Shown: one piece after another, positions 13,356 to 25,860 of the stretch
Layout: every line of letters begins with the position of its first letter
Numbering within the stretch: the first letter of the stretch is position 1
Source: Spinacia oleracea
Lineage: Eukaryota; Streptophyta; Magnoliopsida; Caryophyllales; Amaranthaceae
Assembly (NCBI RefSeq): GCF_020520425.1
Contig: NC_079491.1
Coordinates: 20,761,449 to 20,825,448 of the forward strand
Length of the DNA stretch: 64,000 bases
Reading direction: 5' to 3'
The notes under the pieces: model-generated
Database searches by the model: none
Told to the model about the DNA's origin: nothing
Seen by the model: only the letters and a program-made list of their open reading frames with translations
Translations under genes and position numbers: made by a program

Positions 13356-13775
13356 CTCTCTCCCTTTTGAAATAAGGGTTATACTTTTCCATTTTGACCG
13401 TTTATGAAAATAGTTAGACTTCAGCTCTTATATATAAAATGTATCTTTATCTAGTTGCACCCGAGAGTATTTTCCCCTCATTCTTTTTCCCCCTTTACTT
13501 AAAGACTTTGTTATATTTACCTTGTCCTTATTGCTTATTAAATCAGATCAGATTAGCGCGGAAAAGATAAAAAACACTCACATAAAACATTTAGACGAGA
13601 TCAGATAAGAAACTAGAAAAATTAGATCAGATCAAGTGAAATTTTGCCATTCGGCTTTTTCTTTTTCTCTTACAAGGTTTCTTTTTTTTTCATTCATCCC
13701 TCTTACTTTCCAACCATTTATTTGGTGTTGATGAAAATTGAATGGCGACTAAAGTATTATTTTGGACGAATGGAG
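13356..13775. mobile_element. Diverged Stowaway-type MITE
   Basis: The left end CTCTCTCCCTTTTGAAAT follows TA at 13354-13355. The right end GGACGAATGGAG is followed by TA at 13776-13777. There is no coding potential. The ends are more diverged than in other copies in the window. Confidence 0.5.
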
Positions 13776-14160
13776 TAGTATTTTTTTAGAAAGGAAAAAA
13801 CACGAATGTAGTACTTGTATGGCCTGTAAACTTATCATGTCCATTCATGCTTTTATTTTTTTAGTGTAAGAGAGGAGTACAACTCCAAGAGAAGAAAAGC
13901 TAGAACAAAACTAGAATTAGTTCAACCCTAAAAAAAAAAAAAGAACTAGAAACAATTCAATGGTTTATGCCTTTACAAAGTTTAGGGTTTACATCTATCT
14001 GGATGTAGAGGCAAGAGTTCCCGAGTCTATAATAAAAGAATAAAATGTAGTACAGAGTACTATGTAATATTGTAATATCGTTTGATTTGTGAATAAAATA
14101 ATGTGCTCTAATCGTTTCAATTTAGTATACTTTTTTTGTTCAAAAGGTCTTGCGCGCACA

Positions 14161-14435
14161 AGGTGTACAATAAATTTATCGTACACCAAGATAACCTTTA
14201 CCCATTTATTTGTAACTTTAACCTAGTTTTGATTAACTTTTATATTAGTAAAAAAAAGTTGATAGATAAAGGGTTAAATGATTAATTTTATACATTATTA
14301 GTGATTTTGAAGAAATAAATTTTACTAAAATAAAAAAAAATTATCACTAAAAAATAGATAACTTTTATATAAGCTTAACTTTTAAGCATTTTAAATTAAC
14401 TCTTACTTCGGTGTACAATATTTATTGTACACCCC
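14161..14435. mobile_element. MITE with self-palindromic ends
   Basis: Both ends contain GGTGTACAATAAA and its complement a few bases later (TCGTACACC on the left, ATTGTACACC on the right). Each end can therefore fold on itself and also pair with the other end. The interior is AT-rich with no gene. The target duplication is not clear, so the superfamily is not assigned. Confidence 0.6.
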
Positions 14436-14600
14436 TTATAATGAATTTGTGTTTTTTGTTTTACCTAACACAATTTAGTTTTTGCTTTTTATATTTTATG
14501 TCTTTGACATAGATCTACTGTCACATCCTCTTTTATTCATTTTTCTTTATACTTTTCAAGAAATATTGCTTCTGTTTTTTTAAATGTATCACTTGCATAT

Positions 14601-14944
14601 AAAGATGGCCATGGGCCAGATCGGGTTGGGTTTCGGGCCGAGCCCACGAGCCGGATTCACGCCAGGCTCACTATGCATCGTGTCGTATGGGTCTGGGCTG
14701 AAAAGTTCAAAACAGGGCACAGGCCCACGGACTATCCTGCCGTGCCAGGCCGCCGTGCCTAAGCCTGATTTTACTAAATTTAGCGTGCTTTCATACCGGG
14801 TCGAGTTATATCGTTCCTTGTCGTGCTTTTTCAAAAAAAAAAATACGACCGAGATCTGACCCACGGCTACGACTTCGTACTTGTGTCGGGCCGTGCTTTT
14901 TTCGTGTCGGGTCGAGCCTCGATTCGGCCCGACCCACGAACCAT
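14601..14944. mobile_element. Non-autonomous Mutator-like element, GGCCC/GGGTC-rich
   Basis: The 9 bases CTTGCATAT occur immediately outside both ends (14592-14600 and 14945-14953). The ends resemble each other in inverted orientation (ATGGCCATGGGCC against ATGGTTCGTGGGTC). The 9 bp duplication fits Mutator-like elements. Open frames inside are by-products of GC-rich repeats. Confidence 0.6.
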
Positions 14945-14977
14945 CTTGCATATGCGCGGAGTTTCAGGAGAGTATGT

Positions 14978-16030
14978 AGGGCTGTCAAAAATTGACCCGA
15001 TCCGAGAAACCGACCGAAACCGACCGACATCCGAACCGAATATATCCGAGAAGTAGAGGCTCTTGAAACCGAACCGAACCGATCCGACATTGATCCGAAA
15101 TCCGATTTGACCCGTAAATCAAAGACCCGAACCCGATCCGCTAACAATCCGAGGACACCCGTGACCCGATTAGTATCCGATTAGTTTTAACCGAACCGAA
15201 CCCGCATCCGACCCGGTAGCAATCCGAAATTCGATTTTACCCGATAACTACTCGACCCGACCCGATAAAACCCGATATCCGATTTAACCCGGATTGGTGT
15301 TGACCCGGTCTGAATGAACCCGTAACCGACTTTCAACCAAAATTTGGACCGAGGGAGTAGAATTCTAAAAAATTAGTATTTGACATCTAATATTAGAATT
15401 ATAAAGTGATATGAATTTGATAGTGAACTCGAGAGCTACTCGATCCATACAACATAAGAATCTTGCCAACCTGATCTTAGCCCGAACCACAAACCGCAAA
15501 CTCAATCTGTAATAGACCCCGGTCGGAGGTGCGACCACTCCGAACTTGACCCGAACCCGAGACTCACGATCAAACTTAACCCTAACCCGAGACTATATCC
15601 GATCTAGACATGACCCATTCTCGCTGTAAATCAGTTAAAATAGTAAATGAATCCGACATACACCCGAATTCGAGACTTATCCGATCCGGACACCACCCGT
15701 ACCCCCAGTAAGCCGGTAAAAATAACAACTGTATCCGACATACACCCGAACCGAACTAGACCCGAACCAAATTAAACCGATACAAAACCGTTTTAAACCC
15801 GAACCGGTTCAAACCGAACCCGAGATTTAACCGAACCGAAATTACCCGAACCGAAACCGACTCGAAACCGAAACATCATATTAACCGACTTCATCCGAAA
15901 CCGAAGTTATCCGAACCGATCCGAATTGACCCGGATAGAAACATTAACCCGACATTATCCGATTTCGACAAGACCCGAACCGTTTATAACCGATCCGAAA
16001 CCGATCCGATGACCCGATTTGACACCCCTA
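14978..16030. mobile_element. About 1.05 kb element made almost wholly of CCGA-type repeats
   Basis: AGAGTATGT flanks both sides (14969-14977 and 16031-16039), a 9 bp target duplication. The left end AGGGCTGTCAAAA and the reverse complement of the right end AGGGGTGTCAAA are inverted repeats. Nearly all the interior consists of degenerate words such as ACCCGA, TCCGAA and CCGAACC, in a locally GC-rich island within AT-rich DNA. A non-autonomous Mutator-like element is the best guess. No protein is encoded. Confidence 0.7.
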
Positions 16031-16410
16031 AGAGTATGTTTGTTTGTGATAGTGTTATGTGTATAAGTGGGCAAGTTGGTGATTTAACTAATCTAATAAA
16101 TAACAATGGAAACCATGATAACATGTGAGAGACTATTATCAAGGTTTTACCAGATACTTGTTGGAAGTAAAGTTTGGAAAAAGCTTCGTCTGGTAGTACC
16201 GGCCGGGTGGAGTGGATCGATCGGGCGAATTTACCTGTTAATTTATTTTTGAACGCGCGTCCGACCGGTCTAGCTAGACCAATCTGCTCGGGCGAGGCCA
16301 ATAGTTGGTTTTCCTTGTGATTATAATTATAGTGATTCCCTTTTATGGATTGGTCGGGCCGTCGGGGGTTACATTCATTTCATGTTCTTGAGTTAAAGAT
16401 ATCATTACAC

Positions 16411-19214
16411 TGTAATCCCCCGTAATTTTATACATTTTATTCATATATTTTAACGAATATTTAATATATTTAATATATATTTAAACATAAATTACGGATT
16501 TTAGAAACGAATATGTAATTGAAATGTAATTATTTTATTTCATTTGGAATACTTTTAATGATTTACGAAATCAAAATGTATTTTTGAATTTTACGTTAAA
16601 ACGAATTCGAATTTCGAAATCACGTTTGATTGAAATTACCGAGCAATCCTAACCATTTTGGATTCAATAACCAATCCTACTCCTAGCCCAATTGGGTAAA
16701 GCCCAAACCACTAAAACCCAAAACAAATACTCCCTCCCCTTTGTTATTCACGTGAACCCCAAAAAGAAACCAAAGAAAAAAAAAAGAAAACCCTCCCCTT
16801 CTCTCTACTCTTCACGTGAAAACCAAAAGAAAGGAAACCAAAACCCTCTTTCACTATTCACGTACATTGCAAACCTTCAAGAACTCTCTCTCCTTCCTTC
16901 ACGCCGTCGCACTTCCTCTGCCGCCGACCCACTGCCGCCGCCGGACCGCCGGTAGTCTCTCCTCCTTCCTCTTCTTCTTTCTTTTTCTTTTCTGTTATTT
17001 TTGTACTCGTTCCCCTTCCCTCTCGTGGCTGATTTTCTGATTCGCGCAGCCACCGCAAAGCACCACCGTGTGCCGCCGTGCTCAGCCCTGCCGCAAGCCA
17101 CCTCTGTCCGCCAGCTGTTGCTCTCTCTCTCCTCCTTCTTGAATTGGTTACTTTCTTAAACCCTAAGTAACTAATTATTTTAAATTAAAGTTTGTTAATT
17201 TAGATTATGTTCTTAAATTAAATTTATTATTTTTATGGTAAATATGATTTTCAGATTTGATGTTGAGATTAAAAACGAATTAATTTTCAGTTTTGATTAA
17301 TTAAAATTAAGATTAGGGCTTAATCATAATTTATTAACTTGAATTATGTTTTCTTGAATTAAAGTTATGGGTTTTGTGATTTAAATTATAAATTTGAGAT
17401 TATATGAATTTTATAATAAAGTTATTAATTTTCAGATTATCTAATTACATTGAAATATTGGTTTTTGATTGTTTAAAGTATGAAATTCAAAGTTTTTATG
17501 ATTATTAATCATGATAGGTTGAGTATGGATCATTGAATTGGTTGTGTTGAGATACTAGGAACGTAGATTGACCATGGTGAAGCTTTTAAATGAATTTATA
17601 TTGCTGAAAATTTAAAGTACGATGTTTGCAAAAGTTTTCAACGAATTTCAATCACTAGGTCAATAATTATGATGCTAGGAAATCAAATGTTTAAGTTTTG
17701 ATATTGGGGAAGGCTCTAAATATGTTTAGGATACATTTAGAATGCTTTATTATGGTTGCCAATGATTAGAGGTTGATTGGGATTACTTGTTGGTTGTTTT
17801 AGGCGGAGAATTCTCTTTAGGCGACTTTTGAAAGTGTTAAAGTGGCCTATCAGTTTGTTTACACAAGGTACGTACATACCTGTGTGCTTGGAATGTGTGC
17901 TAATTGTTGAAACCATGTTGAATTGTTGATGAACTTGGTTATGTTAATGTTGTTGATGAACTTAGTCAGGTTGAAATTGCATGTTTGATACTGTTGGATG
18001 AACATATTAAACCTTTATTGCATTTTGAGGATTATAACATGTTAGTATGGAAGATTGATGCAAACATGTTTGATTGGGAACACTAGATTATTCAGTATAT
18101 AATTCAGATCAGTTAATTGTTGTTCCCTTTTAGCTTTTCACTACTTTATGAGGGCGGAGGACCTTATTTAGTAAGTTGAAACCTTATACCCATATTCAGG
18201 GGTTGATCAGTATTAAAGAAAAGATTGGAGTTAATTGGAATGAGTCTTGTTTGATGCCTTTGTGATCACTTACTCAATTCCAAGATAAAAACAGTTGTAA
18301 ATAAATGTGAGTTGCATGCCTTATGTGATTGTTGAGTCATAACAGGGTGTCAATTTGTAAATCATGTAAAGTGAAACTGAGTAGCAATAGCTTTAGACTG
18401 TGCACGTCTAAAGTGACGGACAAACAGGAGTTGGGGTTCATGGTGGTAGCCCATGGCCTTTCATTCGGACCGGATTGATCACCGCGTCCTATTTTCAGTC
18501 AAACGTTCCTCGATATCGCAGGTCACTGAGGTTACGGAGTCGCGCCCGTACCTCGTCTTCCTTAGTGAAGACCTCTAGCTAGAAAACTCGGTCCATTGCC
18601 TATTTCAATTAAAACAATATTATTGTTATAAAAGTCCAGTCCAGTCTAGCCTAGCCTAGTTAAGTATGGTCGTTAAATTACCATATTTTGTCCGCCCTTG
18701 TTTATGTTCATTAGTATCATGTTAGGGTTGTTCGTTATTAGTATCATATTAGGATTATTATTGTGTTAGTATGTAGTACTCAGCTTTGCTGATTACGTGC
18801 TTTGTTTGTGTGTGTTGATCATGGCTATGCCTTATTGATCCTGTGATGACCCATCTTTGGTGAGCAGTCTCTAAGGATCAATAAGCGTTGCCCATCTACA
18901 GGTTTGAAGATGATGCATCATTGGGATCGGGATTAGAGAGCTTGTAGTTATATTTTCTTTATTAAGTGATTTGGTTTGTTAACTTAAATTTGAAATTTGT
19001 CGTACTATTCGTATTTCCTTATTTCAGTTAATTGGTTTTGGACCTAATATGTAATAAGATTATTTATGAACCTAAAAGTTAGTTTTATGTTTTCCGCTGC
19101 AAAATTCTGAATAAGCCGTACGTTTTCACACGGGCGATAATACTTTGATAATTCCCCACAGTTATATTTAAAAAAAGGGTTATTTTAGAAAATGGGAATT
19201 GTCGGGGTGTTACA
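16411..19214 (+). mobile_element. Solo LTR of a long-LTR retrotransposon, copy 1
   Basis: The unit starts TGTAATCCCC and ends GGGGTGTTACA. It is flanked by a perfect 5 bp duplication TACAC (16406-16410 and 19215-19219). At 2.8 kb it shares the block GTACTCAGCTTTGCTGA and the following bases (18776 onward) with the LTR at 22389-25265. No gag or pol is nearby, so it is a solo LTR left by recombination. Gypsy membership is inference from LTR length and style. Confidence 0.85.
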
Positions 19215-20463
19215 TACACTCTCTTAATTATATTGGTTTCTTATGGTCTTTGGTCATATTTGGTTGTTACAAATTGATGCTTCCCCTTCTTCTTCTTTTC
19301 TGATTTTACGAGTTAGTTGATGGTTATTATCCTTGTTTAAGGATATAACCAGAGGCGGAGACGGGGGTAGGGGCGGCTGCCCCCCAAAGATAAAAAAAAA
19401 TAAGCTATATGTATTAATAACTGTAAGAATAAACCATCAATTTCCCTTTGCTCTAGTGGTCAAAGGTTCATATTTGAACCCCTTGATACAAGGTTTGAGC
19501 CCCATCTCCAGCATAACTACCTTTTTTTTTTCTCAAACTTATAAAATGTTAACATTTTTGATGTAAAATTGTCGCCCCCCCAACCTACAAATCCTGGCTC
19601 CGCCAATGGAAATAACATAACATAACTCTTCACTTTTCATGAATTGATTCTCTTGATTAAATTGGTCATTAATCTCTATAGATCTTTGGACATCTTTTTA
19701 GTGGTTGGTTTTTCCCCCAAAACTTTTATATATTCTTTCATTTGGAAAAACAACAAGAGATGATCATATACACTTCATTTGATTTCATGAGACGTATCAA
19801 TTTGTCTTTGATACTAGATGATCTATACTTTTCTCTAAGCCATTTTTCATTCCTTATTCTTTTTTGGGCATAAGTTTATGTGGTTTCATCTCATCGTCCA
19901 AAAGTGCTTTTGTGTGTTGAGGGTTGTGTAAAGCTTAGGGAATGAATCGGTTAAATCAATTGTGCACCCCGGTTGCACCGAATCTCGTTTTCAAGGCAAT
20001 GGTTTGTTTACCACGGGGAAACAATTTTCTAAACTCGTTCTTATTCTTGTTCTAGTATTTTGTCTTGAAACCCCATATGTACAACAATACTAGTAGACGT
20101 AATAAAGCTTATAAGATGCAATGTTTCACCTTTGGGATGACACACTCTTAACTGTGATGGAGCAGCAAGAGGCTTGTCATGACCAGCAGGAGGGGTAGGT
20201 TTGATACTCAGGGTTGTATTGAACAGTTTGGGGGCCCTGTGCAAATTACAAATTAAGGCCCCAAACAAAATATGTTCTTATTATTAATACACTCTCGTTT
20301 GACCAACTTACTAATTTATATGTAATGAAAAACGTAGTCATACATGCGATATTTTTAGATGCGTCTCAATGAATATTTTTTAAATATCAAATTTCTATAT
20401 TTTTTTACTTTCATACAATGAAAGATGTTAATGAACAAATATAACGTTAATGGATTACCGGGA
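19215..20463. other. Intergenic region with old repeat remnants
   Basis: No gene is seen. Sequences at about 19350-19610 begin AGGCGGAGACGGGG and end CTGGCTCCGCCAATGG, resembling a worn inverted-repeat element whose target duplication was not found. A phrase GGTTCATATTTGAACCCC inside it resembles a tRNA B box, but no tRNA is formed. Confidence 0.4.
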
Positions 20464-20467
20464 AAAT

Positions 20468-20604
20468 TTTAGGAAAATCGTTTTTGGCGGGAAAATTTTG
20501 CACCAGAAAGTGACACGTGTCATTCCTGACGTCTGTTTTAGTATAAATGACACGTGTTACTTCCTGGTGCAAAATTTTCCCGTCAAAAACGATTTTCCTA
20601 AAAA
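20468..20604. repeat. Large imperfect palindrome in Helitron-like DNA
   Basis: Two arms of about 53 bases, beginning GGAAAATCGTTTTTGGCGGG and ending in its near complement, are separated by a short spacer around CTGACGTCTGTTTTAG. The arms contain GTGACACGTGTCA and CCTGGTGCAAAATTTT. A half copy of the same sequence lies at 26632-26700 inside another Helitron-like element. Confidence 0.9.
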
Positions 20605-20931
20605 AAAAAATTTGTTTTATTTTATTTGTACTCTCTATATTTTTTTTTATAAGCTATTTACGTATGGAAAAATATTAGTTTATAAATTATGGCAATAATA
20701 AATACTCCATAATAATAATTTTGCTAAATATTTTTTGATAATATTTTAGTCAAATCGTTAATGTTAATATGGAAAACATATTCATTCGATATGTTGGTCA
20801 CATTAGCATATTACACATATAATATGCATATTAGATGAATACAATTAAATGAGTTATATTCAAAATTTTATAATTATGCAGTAGTTGGGGATATTCAGTT
20901 TAAATATTTTTTGTAAAAAACTGTTCATAAT

Positions 20932-20958
20932 CTGTGCGTGCACGGGATCTAATCTAGT
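20932..20958 (+). mobile_element. Helitron 3' terminus
   Basis: A short hairpin CTGTGC-GT-GCACGG is followed 8 bases later by CTAG and then T, as expected for the 3' end of a Helitron inserted between A and T. The same terminus occurs in reverse orientation at 26239. The 5' end of this copy was not fixed; the body probably includes the palindrome at 20468-20604. Confidence 0.65.
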
Positions 20959-21904
20959 ATATTATATATGAAACATGCCAGTAGATTTGGTTTCTTAAAA
21001 TAAAGAAATATAATTATAATATAATTTTTGAAAATTTATTTCAGCCATGTAATATGAATAGAATGAGGTGTATGTTGTTTGTTAGGAAAAAAGATTAATA
21101 AAAATGTTACTACATACTAAATACACATCATCAAGCAATATGAATGTTAAATACATAGTTTTGCTCACATAATATTGACGTATAATATATTATATCCTCC
21201 CACTTTTCTAAATTCTACAATCTTTATTTAGAATACTTTTTAAAAAAAACCATTTTGGAAAATTTTATTTCAATTACTACAATTGAGAATTGGTATTTAT
21301 GTAAGATATGCACTTTTGATTGATTTTGTTACTAAATGTGTGACGTCGGTTACATATACTTATATGTTAAGTTTTTATTTTTCTTTTTTTTTGTTGACAT
21401 TCTTATGTGATGATCAATGGTGGACATTTAATCAAGTATAAGCAACGGTCTACAGTCTCAAATGCGTGAGATTGCTTAGATTAGTTTTTGCTCCACTCTC
21501 AATTGATTTCACTTTGCTTTAATAATATAGATATCTTTAATATTATTTCACATTAAGTTTGACAAATTAATGCATAATTTGATCCATGCATGAGCTTCAT
21601 CAAAGGATAACAAAAACGTAAAAATGTTTAATAAACAACAAACTTGATTAAGTCTTGCAAACATGATATAGCTAAAACATAGATAAACTCCTAAAATAAA
21701 CTAAAATGTGACATAAAGAAAACACACTTAATAAATAAACTCCTAAAATATTCACTAAAACATTCAAATAAAAATATTCTACTGAGTTTGAACCCCGGTT
21801 AAGCAAGTTACATTCTCAATTATCAAGACATTCCATACTTAGACCTTTATACTTCACATACTTGTTCATAATTTTTTCTTACTCTTTCATCCATATTCGA
21901 AGTA
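20959..21904. other. AT-rich intergenic DNA
   Basis: No gene, inverted-repeat element or other structure could be supported in this stretch. Confidence 0.5.
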
Positions 21905-21907
21905 TCC

Positions 21908-24900
21908 TTACAATCTCCTCTTAGCCAAATCTTCAAATTTTGTCCACGTGTCGACAACAACATCATTGCCTTTCTTCTTATTAATCTTCTTTCTTGCCGC
22001 TTCTTTAGCCGTCTTCTGACCTATAGGACGTTTATCTAATATTTCTACGTCTTCAGTTTCTATTGTTTCGGGGTGGGAGGAGGAAGAATTTTCAGCACAT
22101 GTTCTTGATTTTTTTTCTCTTGGACGACTCACCCTCTCTCCGTACGAATTCTTGCCACTTTGGGTCGTTTCTAAGGATTTGCCAAGCATGTAGATAAGAT
22201 TTTTTTTCCACTACGGGTAACATATAGCTCTAACGCCTTGTTTATAATGTCGGCTTCATTATGGCCGCTCAGATGGCTATCTTTTATTACTATGTAGCAT
22301 CCATTAAACTTATTAACATGACAACTCAGTTTGTACCAGTGGTTGGAAGCTTTATCAACAGGTACTATCAGATCTTCTCGTCTCTACGTGTAATACCTCG
22401 TATTTTTCGAAATTTATAAATATATTTTATTATATATTTATAGGAATTTTTATGAATTTAATTTCATTTAATGAGAATTAAATGTGTTTTTATTTTTATT
22501 AATTTAATTATTAATTATTTACGAAAAACCGTATTTTCATTAAATAAATTCAACGAATTTATCTAATCGGGATTTGTTGGGTCGTATTTTGAAAACGAAT
22601 TTAATTTCATCAAAGCCCAGTTAAATTCCATGATCAAACCCAACAAGGCTTGCAAGGAATTAATATTAAACAAGCCCGTAGGCAAACCCAACCTTAAACC
22701 CTAAAACCTAGCCCATGAAGGGATGAGAACCAATAAATACCCCTCCCCTTCATGAGATCCCCAACCTAAAAATTCTGAATTTTCTCTCTCTCCTTTTTCG
22801 TCCGCCCTTTTCTTCAGCCACAAGGCACGAGCCTCGTGCTCGAGTGCCTGCCCGTGTGTCAGCCGCGCCTCACGTGCACCTTCGCTGCCCCTCTCGCCCT
22901 CGCCCTCGCAGCCAACGCCCAGCGCTCGTGCACACTGCTGCTGCTGCTGTGTGCGCACCTCGCGTGCCCTCTCCCTCTCGCCCAGCGCCCAGCCCCCTCG
23001 CCCACTCGCCCACACACGCAGCATTGTCGCTGCTGTGTTGCGCGCTGCTCGTGCGGGTGCCGTGTTGTGTTGTTGTTGCCTCCGTCGCTCCCACACACAC
23101 AACACATCAATTGTTGTGTGTGTGTGTGTGTTGTTGATTGTTGATAATCAAATTGTATACTTTCAAACTTTTCAATTTTTCAGTTTTAAATTGTTTTAAT
23201 TATTTAATTGCGATTATTTAATTATTTGGATTATTTAAATTGATTGGAACGGTTATGAACACCGTGTTTAATATTTAGTATTTGAATTGATGAGATTGGT
23301 TTTGATTCAAAAGAATTATAATTTTCAGATTTATAGGTTAATTAAAGTGTCAATTTTTAAGGTCAAAACATGATTTTATTAATGATCTATTAGTAGGATT
23401 TTAATTCCGATAGTTCAATCGATGGATTCACATAATTTAATGACAATTTAAATTATGGGAATCAACTTAAATTTTCAGATTTATTATTAAGCTTTAAAGG
23501 GTTGATTTTAATGATTATTACAGCTAAAAAAAGTCAATGTTTTATGCTAGGACTTGAGTTGACTATTTGAGACTATTAAATTAATGAATAACGATTAATT
23601 TCTAATTAAACCAAGGGTTTTAGTTTCTTAAATAGTTGCTGGAAATTTAGTAAACATGATTAATAATTAATTTTCTCCTTTGTGTTTATAGGAGTTGATT
23701 TCTAGTGAGTCGTGATTCGCACAGTGGCCCCCGTACTTAGGTATTCCAGGTACGTACAAGACTAGGGTGACCACCCATCCCTTGAGGACCTTATGAAGTG
23801 AATTGAATGCGAATGATGTGAACTTATGTGTTGGGAATTCATGTTTGATGTGTAGACAAGCATGTGAGAATTATAATTGAATCTATGTGAACGAGCATGT
23901 TATGAATTGATTTATGCTTTATAGATTCTGTTGAACTATCATGTTATGGACTATCGTTGAATTATGTCAAGCATGTTGTTCAAGTTGGTATGCATGTATG
24001 AGTGTTGCGCATGCAAGTTATTATGATTATGCTATAGTACGTGATGTCTAGCACACTTTGAGCCTATTGAATATTGCCGGAGTGCATTGTTTATTCTACC
24101 GCAAGTGTAGAATATGTTTAGAGAGTCTATGTGAATTGAACTAAGGACTATTCGTGCTAAGGGCACACCCCGCTTTTTAATAGGCAATGTCGGGTTATCT
24201 CAAACAATGTTTTTGAGAAGAAACAATGGGAGTAATTTCACTTGAGTCCTATGTTTGATCACAAGTCCTAAAGGATTAAAATGAAGCGTCATTGTTGGAT
24301 TGTTTAATTGTTTAATTGGTTGCGTGTTATGTCTTGTGTAGAGTCTTGAGTCGCCTTGAACATAACATACTAATTAACGTAAAGTGCAACCCGAATGAGC
24401 TTCAAAACTCTTGGAACGTATATACCTCGAGTATGAACAATGGGGGGAGTCTTGCCGGAAAACTTGTACTCCTTGAATGATACAAGACGTTGTTTCATTC
24501 TTCTTTTTATGTTGTTATGCATTGGAATTCCATCGGTATGGCCCGACTATCGGTAGGAGTCCGACTTATTATTATTTGGTGTATGGTTGGCTCCCATCAC
24601 CATCTTCTTTCATTTTGAGGATACTTTATTTTACCCGTTCGAAGCTACTTCTTTATTAAACTGTGAGTCAAGAGTCGTGTCAAGTGTCGAGTCTTGTCTC
24701 CATGTTTACTTGTTTATTAAATGGCTTTTGCATGTGGATTATTAATTCGTTGAGTGAAGCATGTTAGGATAGAACGTTATTCTAGCTTGTTCGTACTCAG
24801 CTTTTGCTGACTTCGTGCTTCATGTCTTTTGGTCATGGCTTTCGCCTTAATGACCCTATGATGATCCATCATTGCATTTGCGTTGTTGGGGAGTAGATTT

Positions 24901-25791
24901 TAATAAAGCAGGTTTGTAGAGATAACTTGCGGGAGAAGTTATCTTGGGATTCGTGTTTGGGAGTTTATTTCTCTTCCGTACTTTATAAACTCTACTGTTA
25001 TTTTCTAGTCATGACTACTTAATTTATTGAAATTATAGTTAATGGATTTTAAATTATTTAATACTTTGGTTTTGGGCCTTAGTGGTTCCAAGTTGTTAAT
25101 TGACCATTAACTATTTAATACGTTTTGAAAGTTAGTTAAATTCCGCTGCGTAATTTTGGTAAATAGCCTTAGCCATTATCACGGTGGCGGTAATATCTTG
25201 GTAATTCCTTTGTTTTAAGTTGGAAAATGTTTTATAAAAAGCAAGAAAATTATTAGGGTGTTACACCACGTGTTGTAGTATTCAACGATATTTTTCCAAT
25301 ACAATTCCTTAGTTTGATAATTTCCTTTTATTGGATCTATCGAAATGGTAATCCAACTTTTACATAAATCAACATCTTTTACTTGGCTCCACCTTAACTT
25401 AGTACTTTTTCCGTTGTCTTGTTGATTATTGATCTCCTCCGAGTCAGCTTCATTTTGAGAAGATTGAGATTCGACAACCAACCTAGGAGTTAGAGACTCC
25501 GAGTGGGTAGGAGTCGTAGGACGACTACCCGACCTAACCATTGGAGTATTATAATACCCATAGTGATAATTCATTTGAGGGTTGGGTGGATACAAAATAC
25601 TTGAATCATAAGGATTTTCACGATGTTGATTGACATCTATTGATGAATAATTATACAGAGTTGGTTGGAAACTTGGAATGGAGATGTATGGGGATTTGAG
25701 AAATTTAGAGGAGGTGTTTGAGGATTTTGATCATTATTCTTTTGGAAATTTCCTATATAACTGTAATAGGGACTATATATATCTTCATCAG
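21908..25791 (-). pseudogene. NAM/Myb-SANT-like gene (PIF/Harbinger ORF1-type) split by a solo LTR
   Basis: The minus strand reads an N-terminal part (25791-25266) with KLRWSQVKDVDLCKSWIT and ends at KNIVEYYNTW. After the LTR it resumes at 22388 with RREDLIVPVDKASNHWYKLS and runs to GQKTAKEAARKK and a stop at 21908-21910. This is the pattern of plant proteins with a SANT-like domain followed by a NAM-associated C-terminal region, many of them linked to PIF/Harbinger transposons. Removing the LTR and one target-duplication copy restores the same frame across the junction. Two further breaks are seen: a frame change near 25660 and one at an A run at about 22200-22207. The gene is therefore dead. 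Function is unknown; nuclear DNA binding is inferred from the domain only. Confidence 0.75.
22389..25265 (+). mobile_element. Solo LTR of the same retrotransposon family, copy 2
   Basis: It starts TGTAATACC and ends GGGTGTTACA, is 2.88 kb long, and is flanked by CTACG (22384-22388) and CCACG (25266-25270), a 5 bp duplication with one change. It shares the GTACTCAGCTTTTGCTGA block with the LTR at 16411-19214 and its last 160 bases with the minus-strand copy at 57219. It interrupts a NAM/Myb-like gene. The GC-rich block at 22800-23100 gives several open frames that are not genes. Confidence 0.87.
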
Positions 25792-25860
25792 GCATATGAA
25801 AATCAAATAGAAGTAGGATAAATATATTGTAGAAACACAAACTTTACTCTTTACTCGTTA

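Noticed and set aside
14584-15147. Open frames on both strands near 14.6-15.1 kb
   Set aside because: They arise from GGGTC/CCGA repeats in two Mutator-like elements and have no protein features.
19440-19505. Possible tRNA gene (B-box-like GGTTCATATTTGAACCCC)
   Set aside because: No A box, no acceptor stem and no cloverleaf; probably part of an old repeat.
22701-23199. Overlapping open frames on both strands in a GC-rich block
   Set aside because: They lie inside a solo LTR, overlap in several phases, are low in complexity (Arg/Ala/Cys-rich) and have no family pattern.
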